Source: Holtermannia corniformis (lineage: Eukaryota; Basidiomycota; Tremellomycetes; Holtermanniales). Taken from it: a stretch of DNA of 64,000 nucleotides. A model generated the notes under the pieces. The model made no database searches, had not been told where the DNA came from, and saw only the letters and a list, made by a program, of their open reading frames with translations. The position numbers and the translations under genes were made by a program. This document shows positions 14,806 through 27,706 of the stretch, one piece after another; the stretch's first letter is position 1; each line of letters starts with the position of its first letter. Where the stretch lies: assembly GCA_001599935.1 (NCBI GenBank), contig BCIJ01000007.1:94227-158226 (forward strand). Reading direction: 5' to 3'.

Positions 14806-16312
14806 TTATTGCCGTGCTTTCAGACGCAGCTCAGATGCCTGTAGGCGAACTGCCAGAAATTCCTTCTTGCGCAGATACTGGTCATTGACCTCGCCTCGAC
14901 GACCCTGCACCGCATGCAACTTGGCGCGTAATATCGCTGTTTGGCCAAAGGTGGCTTCCGGCGCTTCGTTATACGCGTCTGACGAGGCGGTCGGCAGAGG
15001 CGGTAGGGTTCCGTCGATGTGATAAAGCTGTGGAGGTGCCCGGGATGCGCCTGATCGAGATCCCGCTCGGTCCAAGGACGCTCGCGGTGCCGACACTGAT
15101 CCTGTCTGCTTACTGCCCTGATGTGGTTCTAGCGTCGGTAAGGCGGCGCGCGTGCTGTTGCGTGTCGAAAGGTGCAAACGACTGCGACTTGACGCTGTCG
15201 TCTCGCTAGATAACAGTGGTAAGGTTGACGCTGAAAGCTCGGATGGCTCTTCGCGCCAACCCAAAGCCTCTAGCTCGCGTTGGAGCGAGACCTCCGCTTC
15301 ACGGAATGACTGCTCGAGGCGTCTAGCTTCCGACTCGAGCCTCTTCATCTCTGCGCGGATGACTGCCGGACTCGCATCGTCTGCAACCCACGCAGCTGCA
15401 GATTCTGACGTACGAGCTGCTGGCATCGGTGGATGAGCATCATGCACTGGGTCTTCCAAGCGGAAACGGTATGCCGATGGCGGACCCCGCGGCGCCTTTG
15501 TTGATTTTGCATGTGGGTCGTATATGCTGCTATCACCAGATGGCGCACGGCGCCGACCTCGGAGTGTCGCCTCGAATGAAGCGACACTTCCTGAGGCAAT
15601 ACTGCGGCTGCCGTCACGAGGTCCAACACTGGCAGCGGCGGACGAGCAAATGGACTCTCGGTCCGATTCGGCTGCCTGCGATAGGGACGGACCATAGCGC
15701 GAGCGGGGCGGTCGGGCGAAGCGGGCAAAGACGGAGCTGAAGGTGGAAGACGACCGCTTGGAGGCATGCGAGGCCGTGGCAGGCTGCGAGGTTGCGAGTG
15801 GGATTGTGTGAGGTGGTTGGGTGGGATCTTGCACTGTCAGCGACGGATCGCTCGGTCAAACCTCCGATGCCTACCAATCATTGGGACATCGAGCTCTGGC
15901 ACGCGTCCTATCGGTTTTGGCGCAGGTACAGTCACAGTGGCTGCCAGGTGCTGAAAGGCGTTCTGTCGCAGCAATCGATATTCGTCATCACTGAGACGTG
16001 TTAATTGACGTCTGCAGTGCATTGCACTGAATTGACCTTATGATGTTGGCCTGATTTGCTGCGGCGAGCTCGTCCAAGCGTTGCGCTAGATCCTGACTGA
16101 ACTCATGTAAGTGATGCACTTGGGCAAGGATGCTGCACGCGCCTTTGGTCTTGTACCACAGGCGGAGCCCGCTCGATCACGTCAGAAGCAGACAGGTAAA
16201 GCGTCTGCCGTTTGTTCTCCTCGGCAGCTATATCGACCTGTCGTAGCGGATGCACGGTTGGCAGCGGAGGCCGGCGTTGGTGGGCGAGGCGTAAAGTCGG
16301 AGGAGGTTCCAT
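14806..16312 (-). CDS. Hypothetical coiled-coil, Ser-rich protein
   Basis: The final exon (14806-15837) is one long open frame of about 340 residues. It has Ser/Arg/Ala-rich low complexity, then a heptad-like charged helix (VIRAEMKRLESEARRLEQSF) and a basic C-terminus (RKKEFLAVRLQASELRLKAR). Upstream exons can be spliced to it through branch-containing introns. One encodes QLTRLSDDEYRLLRQNAFQH and VPAPKPIGRVPELDVPMIG. Another encodes LHEFSQDLAQRLDELAAANQ. The first begins MEPPPTLRLAHQRRPPLPTV and NKRQTLYL. The join between the first two exons is tentative (an intron of about 60 nt ending at 16140). I do not recognise the family. The helices suggest an oligomeric scaffold, but that is only a guess. 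Confidence 0.55.
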
Positions 16313-17189
16313 ACCCCCCTGGCTTGCTTTAGCCTGGACAAGTGATAAGCGGATGCCTACTGTCAGATTGCGTCGAAACGGACCTCTTCGACAATCTCGA
16401 CCGAGTTCACATCTGTCCGTGATTTGTTGTCACCATAACGCGAGTGATACGACTTTGAGATGGCACGGAGGGACTTTTTGGACAGAAAGAAACCCATAGC
16501 CCTGCCGCACTGTTGCTGGTGGACAGAGGCTGCGAGTTACGAGTGCTGCCCCAGGCGACAGTACGGCGAACGGTATACCCAAGATGAACGGTGCTGCATC
16601 CCAAGCGAACCCGAGTGAGACCCCCTTTGGCCCCTGTGTCCGTGCGGTCCGAGCTCAAACGCACGGCAACTCGCACAGTCACATGAAAGAGGTGAGCGAG
16701 CTGCCGCGGTCACGCGACTGACCCGCTTTGTCACGTGACTTGCCACATGCAGCCAGCGCATCCCCCGCGTTCGCCACCCGGCCGACGCCGCACCGAGTTT
16801 AACAGCTCGAGCTCACGCCGCCCGCTGCCCCCTCCTTCTCCTTCACACCATCACCGAGTGCAGAGCCTTCATTGTTTAGAGATACACACAAGCATCCCAG
16901 GTACGTACACCAGCTCGGATGGGCGAGCATGGGCGTGGACGCTGCCCGTCAGTAGCCAGAGACTGCCGAAGTCATCGCGATCGAGTGGCAATGGCGAGCC
17001 GCTCGAGGTTGACGAGGATGCATCCACCGCATCCTCGCCGACCATTTGCAATTCGCGAGTGCTGGTGGGCTGCGTGTATAGTGACGGCTTCGCCACGCCC
17101 CGTATCGTCGCGCCTTCCGTGCACAACACCGACGGATGGCCGTGCTGACACATCACCAGCCACCCTTATCGCAGACTACTCTCGCCACT
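16313..17189 (+). promoter_or_regulatory. Polyubiquitin upstream region with CACGTG palindrome
   Basis: No supported gene. The region is the presumed promoter and leader of the polyubiquitin gene. A 10-bp perfect palindrome gtcacgtgac (16730-16739) carries a bHLH-type CACGTG core. Related sites lie nearby (tcacatga at about 16679, tcacgcgact at about 16710). A gtacgt...ccag stretch after 16900 could be a leader intron. No clear heat-shock element was found. Confidence 0.3.
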
Positions 17190-18558
<1,369 letters not shown>

Positions 18559-18648
18559 TAAAGCCCCGATGAAACCGTGCTCGATCGTTTGTCACACTTT
18601 GCCGAGATTCAGCAGATCTCTACGGGGCCATTCATCACTGTTCTATCG

Positions 18649-18855
18649 CTAATCATCGTTATCAGGCTCTGGCTCTGGCTCATTGGCGTTCTCTGGCTCA
18701 TCATCGTCGTCGTTGTATTCGTTCTCGGGCACCTGACTGCAGGATGCACAGGTGCATCCGGCCTGAACCAACTTGTTAGCGTGGTCGGACGCTCAGAGAT
18801 ACTTGCTCACCTCACTGGTGCACGCATCTGGGATTTGGTCGTCGTCGTCAGACAT
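18649..18855 (-). CDS. Acidic cysteine microprotein, 52 residues, unknown
   Basis: Two exons (18811-18855 and 18649-18762) flank a textbook 48-nt intron with gtgagc donor, gctaac branch and ttcag acceptor, so the gene is probably real. The product begins MSDDDDQIPDACTSE, then AGCTCASCSQVPENEYN and an Asp/Glu/Asn/Pro tail ending EPEPEPDNDD. Cysteines lie at 12, 18, 20 and 23 (C-x5-C-x-C-x2-C). About 20 of 52 residues are acidic and there is no Lys, Arg or His. The C-x-C-x2-C cluster recalls fungal metallothioneins, but four Cys is few; a metal or chaperone role is speculative. It ends 113 bp from the convergent polyubiquitin stop. The opposite strand shows a hydrophobic shadow frame. Confidence 0.65.
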
Positions 18856-19189
18856 TGTCAGTGTGGAAAGTCAAAAACAGTGGTGCAAACAACGGGGACC
18901 AATTGCGTGCTGATATACCCCTTGGCTGCTCCATTGATAGCCTTCGAAGAGGACTGTAACGGTGCTCACGACCGGTCGAGCGCAAAGGAGGGGCGGCAGT
19001 TGAGGCCGATGATGCCCATCTAGTCGTCATAGAATCTCGCTGAACACGAAAATGGGCCAAGCGGGATTCCCCAAGTGCGTCATGGTCATCGCATCGGTCA
19101 GTGATCCTCGGGTGTCGGTGTCCGACGTCGCGTGTCTCAACCAACAGTGCATAGAAAGCCTTACAAAAGAGCATGTCGCGCTTGAGCGC
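18856..19189. other. Intergenic, microprotein promoter and ARG1 3' flank
   Basis: No coding signal found. It should contain the promoter of the acidic microprotein and the 3' untranslated end of ARG1, both on the minus strand. Confidence 0.4.
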
Positions 19190-20927
19190 TTACTTGCGGT
19201 GGTAAACCACGTCGCGGGTGACACCGCCCTGACCACGGCGGGCGCTGCAACTACGTCAAGTCGGGTCGCTGCATTTGGCACAAGCTACTCACTTGGCCTC
19301 TCCCCACTTCTTGATGCGGATGGCCTGGATGTTGATGAAGCCCGAGGTCTCGGTGGGCTCGAAACCGCCTTGGACGTCCATCGAGCCGAGCTCGGCATCG
19401 TAGAGGTGCTGAGCGTAGAGTCAGAAGAGCACGCGGTCGGTAAAGAAAACTGACCTCAGTCTCGGAAGAGCGGCCGAGCACGGTCACATTGCCCTTGTAG
19501 ACAGCGAGGCGAACGGTACCGTTGACCGTCTTTTGCGACGCAGGGAGCATTGAAAGGAGGAACTCGGACTCGGCCGAGTAGAAGAGACCGTCGTAGAGGA
19601 TCTTGGAGAGACCAATGGTGATGAATTGGTCACGGAGGGCACGGACGTTGCGGTCTAGGGTCAGACCCTCGAGGTCCATGTGCGCGGCACGAAGAATGGT
19701 GGCACCAGGTGACTCGTAGCAGCCACGCGACTTGACGCCGATGTATCGGTTCTCAACTATGTCGATGCGGCCCACACCGTGCTTGCGCGCAAGCGCGTTG
19801 AGGACGAGGAAGATCTCGACAGAGTCGGTGACCTCCTTGCCCGAAGCAGGGAAAGTAACCTTGACTGGGATACCCTTCTCGAAGTCAATCGTGACAGCCT
19901 CGGGTGTCTCGGGGGCCTTGCGCGGGTCGGTGGTAAGCTTCCACATGTCATCAGGAGGCGTCTGGTCGGGGTCCTCGAGAATGCCGGCCTCGTAAGAGAT
20001 GTGGAACAGGTTCTCGTCTGCACAGAATTAGTTTATTGACTCAAAGGATGTGCAATCGGGCTCACCGGTCGACCAGGGCTTGGCCTGAGTCTGAGTCACG
20101 GGAATGTTCTTGCTGGCGGCATACTCGAGGAGAGCCGAGCGACCAGCGAACCGCTCGTAGAAGACTGCATTATCAGCACGCGAATGGCGCGAAAGCCACC
20201 TCGACTTACCGGGAAGACGCCAGGGAGCAATGACCTTGATCTCGGGTGCGAGACCGTAGAAGGCAAGCTCGAAACGAACCTGGTCGTTACCCTTGCCGGT
20301 GCAGCCGTGCGAGACAAAGCTGAACGTGAATTATGTCAGTATGGGTCAGACAGGGAAGGGTGTCAATGACTCACTCGCACTGCTCGCGGGCGGCAACTTC
20401 GATCATACCACGAGCGATGACAGGACGGGCGAGCGAGGTACCGAGAAGGTAAACGCCTTCGTAGATGGCGTTGGCCTGAACAGCGGCTGCAACTAGGTTA
20501 GTCGAGTTTCCGTCCATGGAATGAAGCGACGTACGGTAGATGAGCTCCTCAACAAACTCGCGCTTGAGGTCCTGAGCCGCGAGTGTCAGCATGCGAACGT
20601 AAAAAGTGACAACATCCATACCTCGAGGTAGAACTTGGAGGCACCACAGTTGAGGGCCTTGGTGCGAGCAGCTTCAAAGTCCTACAAGGCTTAGTCAATG
20701 ACTGTTTCGTGTGGGTGAGTTGATACATACCTCCTCCTGACCGACGTCGGCCATAAACGCAATGACCTCGTAGCCCTCATCGAGGAGCCAAGCAAGGATG
20801 CACGAGGTGTCTGGTCGATACCGTCAGTCTGTGCACCAAGGCCATGGGTGTTCGCCGACTCACCGAGACCGCCCGAGTAGGCGAGGAGGACCTTGCCCTT
20901 CTTTTCTGAAGTCTGCGCGTTGGACAT
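19190..20927 (-). CDS. ARG1: Argininosuccinate synthase
   Basis: Joins citrulline and aspartate with ATP in the arginine (urea-cycle) pathway, in the cytosol. The start reads [20 protein letters not shown], containing the PP-loop SGG of the N-type ATP pyrophosphatase fold. Later exons give [35 protein letters not shown] and [11 protein letters not shown]. Further conserved stretches are [20 protein letters not shown] and [20 protein letters not shown]. Near the end, [20 protein letters not shown] leads through a 42-nt intron to a short basic tail ending RDVVYHRK. About seven introns of 45-60 nt. The start is chosen because it sits directly before the PP-loop. Divergent from TGS1 across 418 bp. 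Confidence 0.95.
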
Positions 20928-21345
20928 GATGCTGGTGGTTGTTACTGTGAACAGAGTCGAGCAATTGGGGAGAGTGACTCGGCTGCGAAAACCCAAGTCG
21001 CGATAAGGGCGGTAGGCGTCAGGCATAATTCCAATGATTACGTAATCTACTGACTGGACTTTTTCACAAACCTTGCGCGTCGATCCGTGCGCTGGGGACC
21101 CTGAAAATCGCTCACCCGCAGCGAACGGTCTACGCATATTCACCGCATCGAATCAAGGCTGCACATCTATTTAGCCAGCCATATATCTATTCGATACAGA
21201 CATTGATGCTGGTCACGTGCTTGCCAGCGTAACCAAGCGCGTCGGCCAACCCGATCGCTCGGTGAAGCGAAGCGACGTTGACCACGTGAAGGCTAAGGGA
21301 CCTTTAAAGTGTGAACAGACGTTCGGCGGTCCAGCAGCAGGCGGC
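20928..21345. promoter_or_regulatory. Divergent ARG1/TGS1 promoter region
   Basis: Non-coding stretch between the two divergent starts. An open frame upstream of TGS1 (from 21217) is in frame with it and could add 43 residues, but they look like leader. No specific Gcn4-type TGACTC site was placed with confidence, although tgactcgg occurs at about 20975. Confidence 0.35.
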
Positions 21346-22644
<1,299 letters not shown>

Positions 22645-22656
22645 GGGTCGTATGCA

Positions 22657-23382
22657 TCATGTGTCATATCGTTGCAATGGCCGCCCCTCTTGCCACAGCA
22701 CCGCTCGCCGTAGCAACCGCTTAGCGGTGCCCTCTCCAACCTCTTCGTGCACGCTGCGCAACTCGAGCTCGCGATTCAACGCTTTGGCCATGCCTTTGTT
22801 CCACCAAACGCCATTGGTCTCCAACAGGTCGTCATCCTTGATGCTCGCTACACAGCCAGTCGCGTTATGCTCTTTGAGGGCTTCTTCAGGATCTGAATTG
22901 ATTGGAGGCGCCGGCATGTCGACCAGCAGCAACGGCACGGCTGATGCCGCCGCTCGATCGAGGGCTGCTTTGCTGAACCCCGATTGCGAGGTCAACACGC
23001 CAATAGTTGGAAACGGGTGCGGCTCGTTGACTTGTGTATCGTGAGCACCGACCAATCACCACGCACATTACGCACCTGTCAGGGTCGACACCACCCCCTC
23101 CATCTCTCTCACGTTCCGAGGTCCGAGTCTCAGTCTCTCGGCTTTGCACTGACCCAAGACTCTGATTTTAGCCAGGCCGGTGTGTGTTCTGCCCTCTTGC
23201 CCAAGATGTAGGAGACCCGGTAGCAGCCACAAGCCCCGTAGGTCGACGCCTCCATCCCCCTTGCCCCCGACCCTCGCGACAAACATGTGGAAAGTCTCAT
23301 TGAGGAGCCGCAGTGAGCGTTGCTCATAAGCGTTGCCAATGTGGACTGTCGAGAGCCGGACAGCTGGCAGCACCTTGACCAT
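22657..23382 (-). CDS. RRG7/Mrr-like restriction-endonuclease-fold protein (mitochondrial?)
   Basis: Two exons join through an intron near 23032-23078. The first reads VHIGNAYEQRSLRLLNETFH, RVGGKGDGGVDLRGLWLLP and IRVLGQCKAERLRLGPRNVR. The second gives FPTIGVLTSQSGFSKAALDR, LLLVDMPAPP and GVWWNKGMAKALNRELEL. GGVDLRG followed by QCKAE is the D...(E/Q)xK nuclease core of the Mrr fold. This layout matches the fungal RRG7 family, whose yeast member is needed for respiratory growth. Predicted nuclease activity is inferred. The start at 23382 is the first ATG in frame; an upstream exon extending to about 23546 is possible. It ends 13 bp from the convergent TGS1 stop. Confidence 0.65.
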
Positions 23383-24549
23383 GCGGCTGAAGGTGAAAGG
23401 GATGAACCATCAGCAACTCTCGATGCGTGCGTGCGTGAGCACAAGCTGATGGCGGAGCCCCGTCGTCAACGGCATGCTTTGGTCTCTTGTTGACCGTCTT
23501 CGCCCTACGAGTCGCTGGCACCAGCAACTTTTGTAGTGCATGCTCTTAACTCAGACACCGAGGATGGTATGAATCATACAGTCGAGCATGCTAACCTGCT
23601 GAAACGCGATCCCTTGCAAGTTGCGGCGAGTTTCAAGACGGTCGCACGATTGCGGCAGGTTGTCCGTCGTGCGGCACAGAGATCAGCGCGTCGCTGACCG
23701 TCCTGGACCCCAAAGGACTTCCGATGATCGGGCTACTGGCGACACTTGCTGCACCTTCCGGGCTGCTGACGATCCCTGGGGACGGCCATCTCGGGATGTT
23801 CAGGGCGAGGCGGAACCAGGGCGATCTGAGAAGATAGCGTTGCATGACCTCGTCCCCTCAGGGCGCGCACGGTAGCCCAGCAACCAAGCGCCTTGCGATC
23901 TCCAAAGGTGTCCGGTGCACGGCCTGCTGAAACGCGTTGAGTTGTCTCCGTCTGCACACACCGGCTTGGGCCTCGCTTTGGGTGACAGGCGGACGCACGA
24001 CACGGCGGGCGAGCGAGCAGAGCGCACGGTCGGGCGGGGGGCGCAGGGCCAAACGCCAACGCAAATCTCGCTGCGCAGATTCTTTACAACGGTGCCTCGT
24101 GCTAGCAAGTGGTGAGCTGGCGAGCGATAGCAAGACCAAGAGCACGAGCTGCGCCGTGCGTTTCGTCCAGCGGCTCCGAACCTCTCGCTCTGGACGTCGT
24201 CTGGCAGCGGCGACGACGATCAGCGAGTCCCAGCACCGTGCTGGGTGGTACACCCTTTCGATCGTTACCCGCACAACCCTCCGAAAAACCCACTGGCCCG
24301 GGCTGGTCCCATACGCCGTTGGAGTCGTCCTTCGCCTAGCGAGATCTATCTACGGATTTGTTTGCTACGCTTGAGCCGTACACTCGGCTTCCTATCCGAA
24401 TGAGTCCGTCCGACCTTCAGTGCTTTCATGCCAACGACGCGGCTCGCCACGCCTGTACTGAATGCAACGCGCTTGCTGGGAGGGATCGCTTGCAGCTTGT
24501 AGTTTCGACGGCACCTTGCAGGCAGCAAAACTTTGGGCAAGGTTTGCCC
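23383..24549. other. Intergenic region, no supported gene
   Basis: Open frames on both strands are Arg/Ser/Ala-rich and typical of random frames in GC-rich DNA. Nothing resembles a known family. The right end probably holds the promoter of the RFX gene; an in-frame ATG at 24403 could extend that protein by 49 residues. Confidence 0.35.
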
Positions 24550-27500
24550 ATGGATGTCGGTCAGTGGATCTCCGCTACCAAGCATGATTTATTCTGACTT
24601 TAACAGACGCGCCTGCATACCACGGAACTCAGCGCACTCGTCAAGCCCGCGATCAAGACGCAGAAAACTGGGTTTGGCCGTCAACTTTCCACACTTCGTC
24701 GACGACCAGCGAGCATCTTGGCACCTTGCTCCATCGCACTTTCCAAGGACGGTACGACAACGGCTATCACTCAAACACATCGCAGCGCGGACTGTCAGCA
24801 CAGAACACACAGCAACTTCAAGAAGCCGGGCATCCAGTGATACCTGTCCAGTCGTCGCAGATCATCTCTCCTACCCAGCTTCAAGATACCACACGGCAAC
24901 AACGGCTGTCGCAGGATACCCGAACCGGAAGGCGCTCTGCTCCCTATCCGCGCACACATATCCGCCAGATCAGCTCTGCATCGTGCGTCATCGGTTGCAT
25001 CACTGCACAGGTCGAAGCTGACATGTTGCAGGTCATCCGGAGCTTCCAACACTGCTTGGACTGATGGGGACAGTGTGACCACCTCCGTCGGTACCAGAGA
25101 CAGGCTGCGTACGCCAGATGCCCCTAGCAACGTCGACCAACAAAGCAAAGGCGCTTCTTGCAGGTTGGTTGGCCGCTTTACTTCTTTGGGTCAATGGTGC
25201 TAAGTGACGATCAGGACAGTTTCCAAGCCACCAGCACCTTTCGATGTGCACTTCGATGATGACTGGCAGGTCCCGCACCACCTCACCCACCCAGTTGTCT
25301 ACTCCGTGCATAGCGTTTACACGGGCAGTCCGTCGTTTCAATTGCCGAACGAAGTGCCGCATAAGCGCGATCAAGAAACATTGCAGTACCTCGCAAGCGA
25401 GGCTTATCGCGTGAACAACCTCGGAGACGTGTCACAGAAGGAGAAGGAAAGAGCCAAGGCTGAGTGGGTACACAAATGGTGAGTTTCATTTGCGATGAGC
25501 TTGCGGCAACTCAGAGAGAACACGCAGGCTATTAAACAGCTACAAAAGGGCGAAGAATACGACAGTGCCCCGTCAAGCCATGTACAGTAGCTACTCAGAA
25601 AGCTGCAAAACGTATGACATGGTGGTGAGCCCTGACACACCGCACATCAACTTGGTTTGACGGATGACAGCCGCAAAACTCTGCCACGTTCGGTAGGTGG
25701 CTGAAGGCCACTTTGACACGCTGATCGATGGTATCACAGGAAAGACAGTGCGGCATGTCTTTCCGTGAGCCCTCATCTGGATTGCTGGGTGTTCATTGAT
25801 TCCCGCAGAAACATCAAAACGCGACGACTCGGTCGCCGCGGAGACAGCCGCTACCACTATGTTTCCATATGTCCCGCCCTTGACATCGAGGCGGAGAGGC
25901 TCAACGCATACGGCGACTCGTCTGGGTGAGCTCGGTAAGACGTACACGTTTGAGACTCACACACATCAGGGTGACGCACCACGTCGTGGACGATGGCGAT
26001 ATGGGTCTACAGGTGATGGACGACGATGACGATGACGACGTAGAGGACAGCGAGACGGAGTGAGATGCCCGAGACTTCTCTGTGCGTGACACTGATCGAA
26101 ATTTCAGTTCCTACGAAGATGATGAGAACAGCTTGCTGCATGCTGCATCGTCTTCGGATCTCCGCGCCATGGGTAGGCACTCGGACGAGTTCCTCTCGCG
26201 TCGTCACCGGCAGCAAAGGTCGATGTCAATGGCAACTGCCTCGTGGTCCACACCGGAGAGCAAAATATCCATCAGTGCAAGCTCGGGATTCCCGCGCTTT
26301 GAGACTGCCGGGGATGGCAGCGACGCCGCCTCGCAACAAGTCTGGGGTCTATTCGTGGCGCACCTTGACAAGATTTTGCGTTTGTTCGAAACCTACACCA
26401 TCGACCTCATTGAGATGCGGGTGCGTAGCCGTTGATAGTTGCCGACCCGAGGTGACCTTTTCATCTATCAGATACGCGCATTCTGGCCATCTTTACTGCA
26501 GTACCGCAGTATCTGCCAGGCACCATATCTGTCCTCGATGATGACTCAAGGTTTGGCTGCCTGCTATATGGTCTGTTCAACACCACACAGATTGATTGCT
26601 CACTCGCATCGTAGGAGATGGTCAACGTGCTCACGACGGAGCTCTTCTCGCCACAGCTGAATGACAACATCCGACATCTGCGCAAATTCGCCGCTTGCAT
26701 GGAAGCGATCACGAATGTGGCGATGTCTGATTTTGATGGCGCATTCTCCGAACCCAAGATTGAGCTGTCGGCTCGAGCTGGGCATCTGATCTGTGAGTTC
26801 GAAAGACACACTGTGAGGGTCAAAAGCGAGAAGTGACACCCTCTAAGCGCGCTTCGGCGACTTACATCAGCTCACAGCGGCACTCGAACCTATACTGTCC
26901 GATGCTTCGCAAGTCAAAGACATGCTTCGCGCATGGGACTGCACAAACCTGGTCATGCTCTTCGATCAAGCGGCGCTAGCATGCAACTGTCAGCCAGCGA
27001 TGCTCGAGACGATTTGTGCAGACTTTCGTGAAGTCCTCGACGACGCGCACGAGCTCGCCGGTTCACCGGATGCTGGCCGGACAGCATTGGGTCGGCTAAG
27101 CAGGCGTATAGAAGAAATTGCAACGCTGCCGTCACTGGAGCTCTCCCCGCGAGGTATCCTCATCAGGACGACGTTCATAACATCTCAATTCATCAGAGAT
27201 TTAACCTTACGCAGGTGAGTACGGCGTGCCAACGTGCGGGACGCGCTGACAGCGACACACAGCGATCCAGCATTCGGCGTGTTTCAGCTGCTCAAGACCT
27301 GGATTGACGATTGGATCGGCCTGCTCATTCTGCGTAAGGCTGCCCTCTCTGGCCTTGTCAGCGATGACACATCCCCGCGTCGCCAGTTGCGCCAATCTGT
27401 GCCTTCCTCCGCCTGGGGTCCTACGGCACTCCCGCCAGTCAACTCTGGTCCCGCCAGAACCGGCCCGTACTCCTTGATGCCACAACTGTCGCATGCAGAG

Positions 27501-27578
27501 AGCTCGGCTAGGACACCGCGTCCTGGCTCTCAGTTCGAGCTTGGCCAAAACAGTATGTGGAATCAACAAGCAGATTAG
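24550..27578 (+). CDS. RFX-family winged-helix transcription factor
   Basis: A Gln/Ser-rich N-terminal region (SAQNTQQLQEAGHPVIPVQS) precedes the RFX DNA-binding domain. Its exons join as EWVHKWLLNSYKRAKNTTVP, RQAMYSSYSESCKTYDMV, PQNSATFG and FPNIKTRRLGRRGDSRYHYV; the RRLGxRGxSRYHY motif contacts DNA in this family. An Asp-rich stretch (QVMDDDDDDDVEDSET) follows. A long helical region matches the extended dimerisation portion (QLNDNIRHLRKFAACMEAIT, AMLETICADFREVLDDAHEL, FQLLKTWIDDWIGLLILRKA). The tail is Ser/Pro-rich. Fungal RFX proteins (Crt1, Sak1, RfxA) regulate DNA-damage or cell-cycle genes; the target set here is unknown. The 5' exon is tentative, and some N-terminal splice sites are uncertain. 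Confidence 0.8.
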
Positions 27579-27706
27579 GCACGATCGAGGACGGTGATAT
27601 GTACATAGGTCATGAATTTGTACAGGGGCATGACATACAACGACTGTTCAATGCTCTTCGACGAGCTGCCACCTCGTGTCTCGTCGGGTGTTGAGGTAGA
27701 TCTCGC

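Noticed and set aside
16735..17148. 137-residue frame upstream of polyubiquitin
   Set aside because: Low-complexity Pro/Ser/His translation of promoter-like DNA; no start context or introns supporting it.
18577..19023. 148-residue plus-strand frame with very hydrophobic Val/Ile/Leu stretches
   Set aside because: It is the complement of the acidic microprotein's Asp/Glu codons; the minus-strand gene has a proper intron and the hydrophobicity is a by-product.
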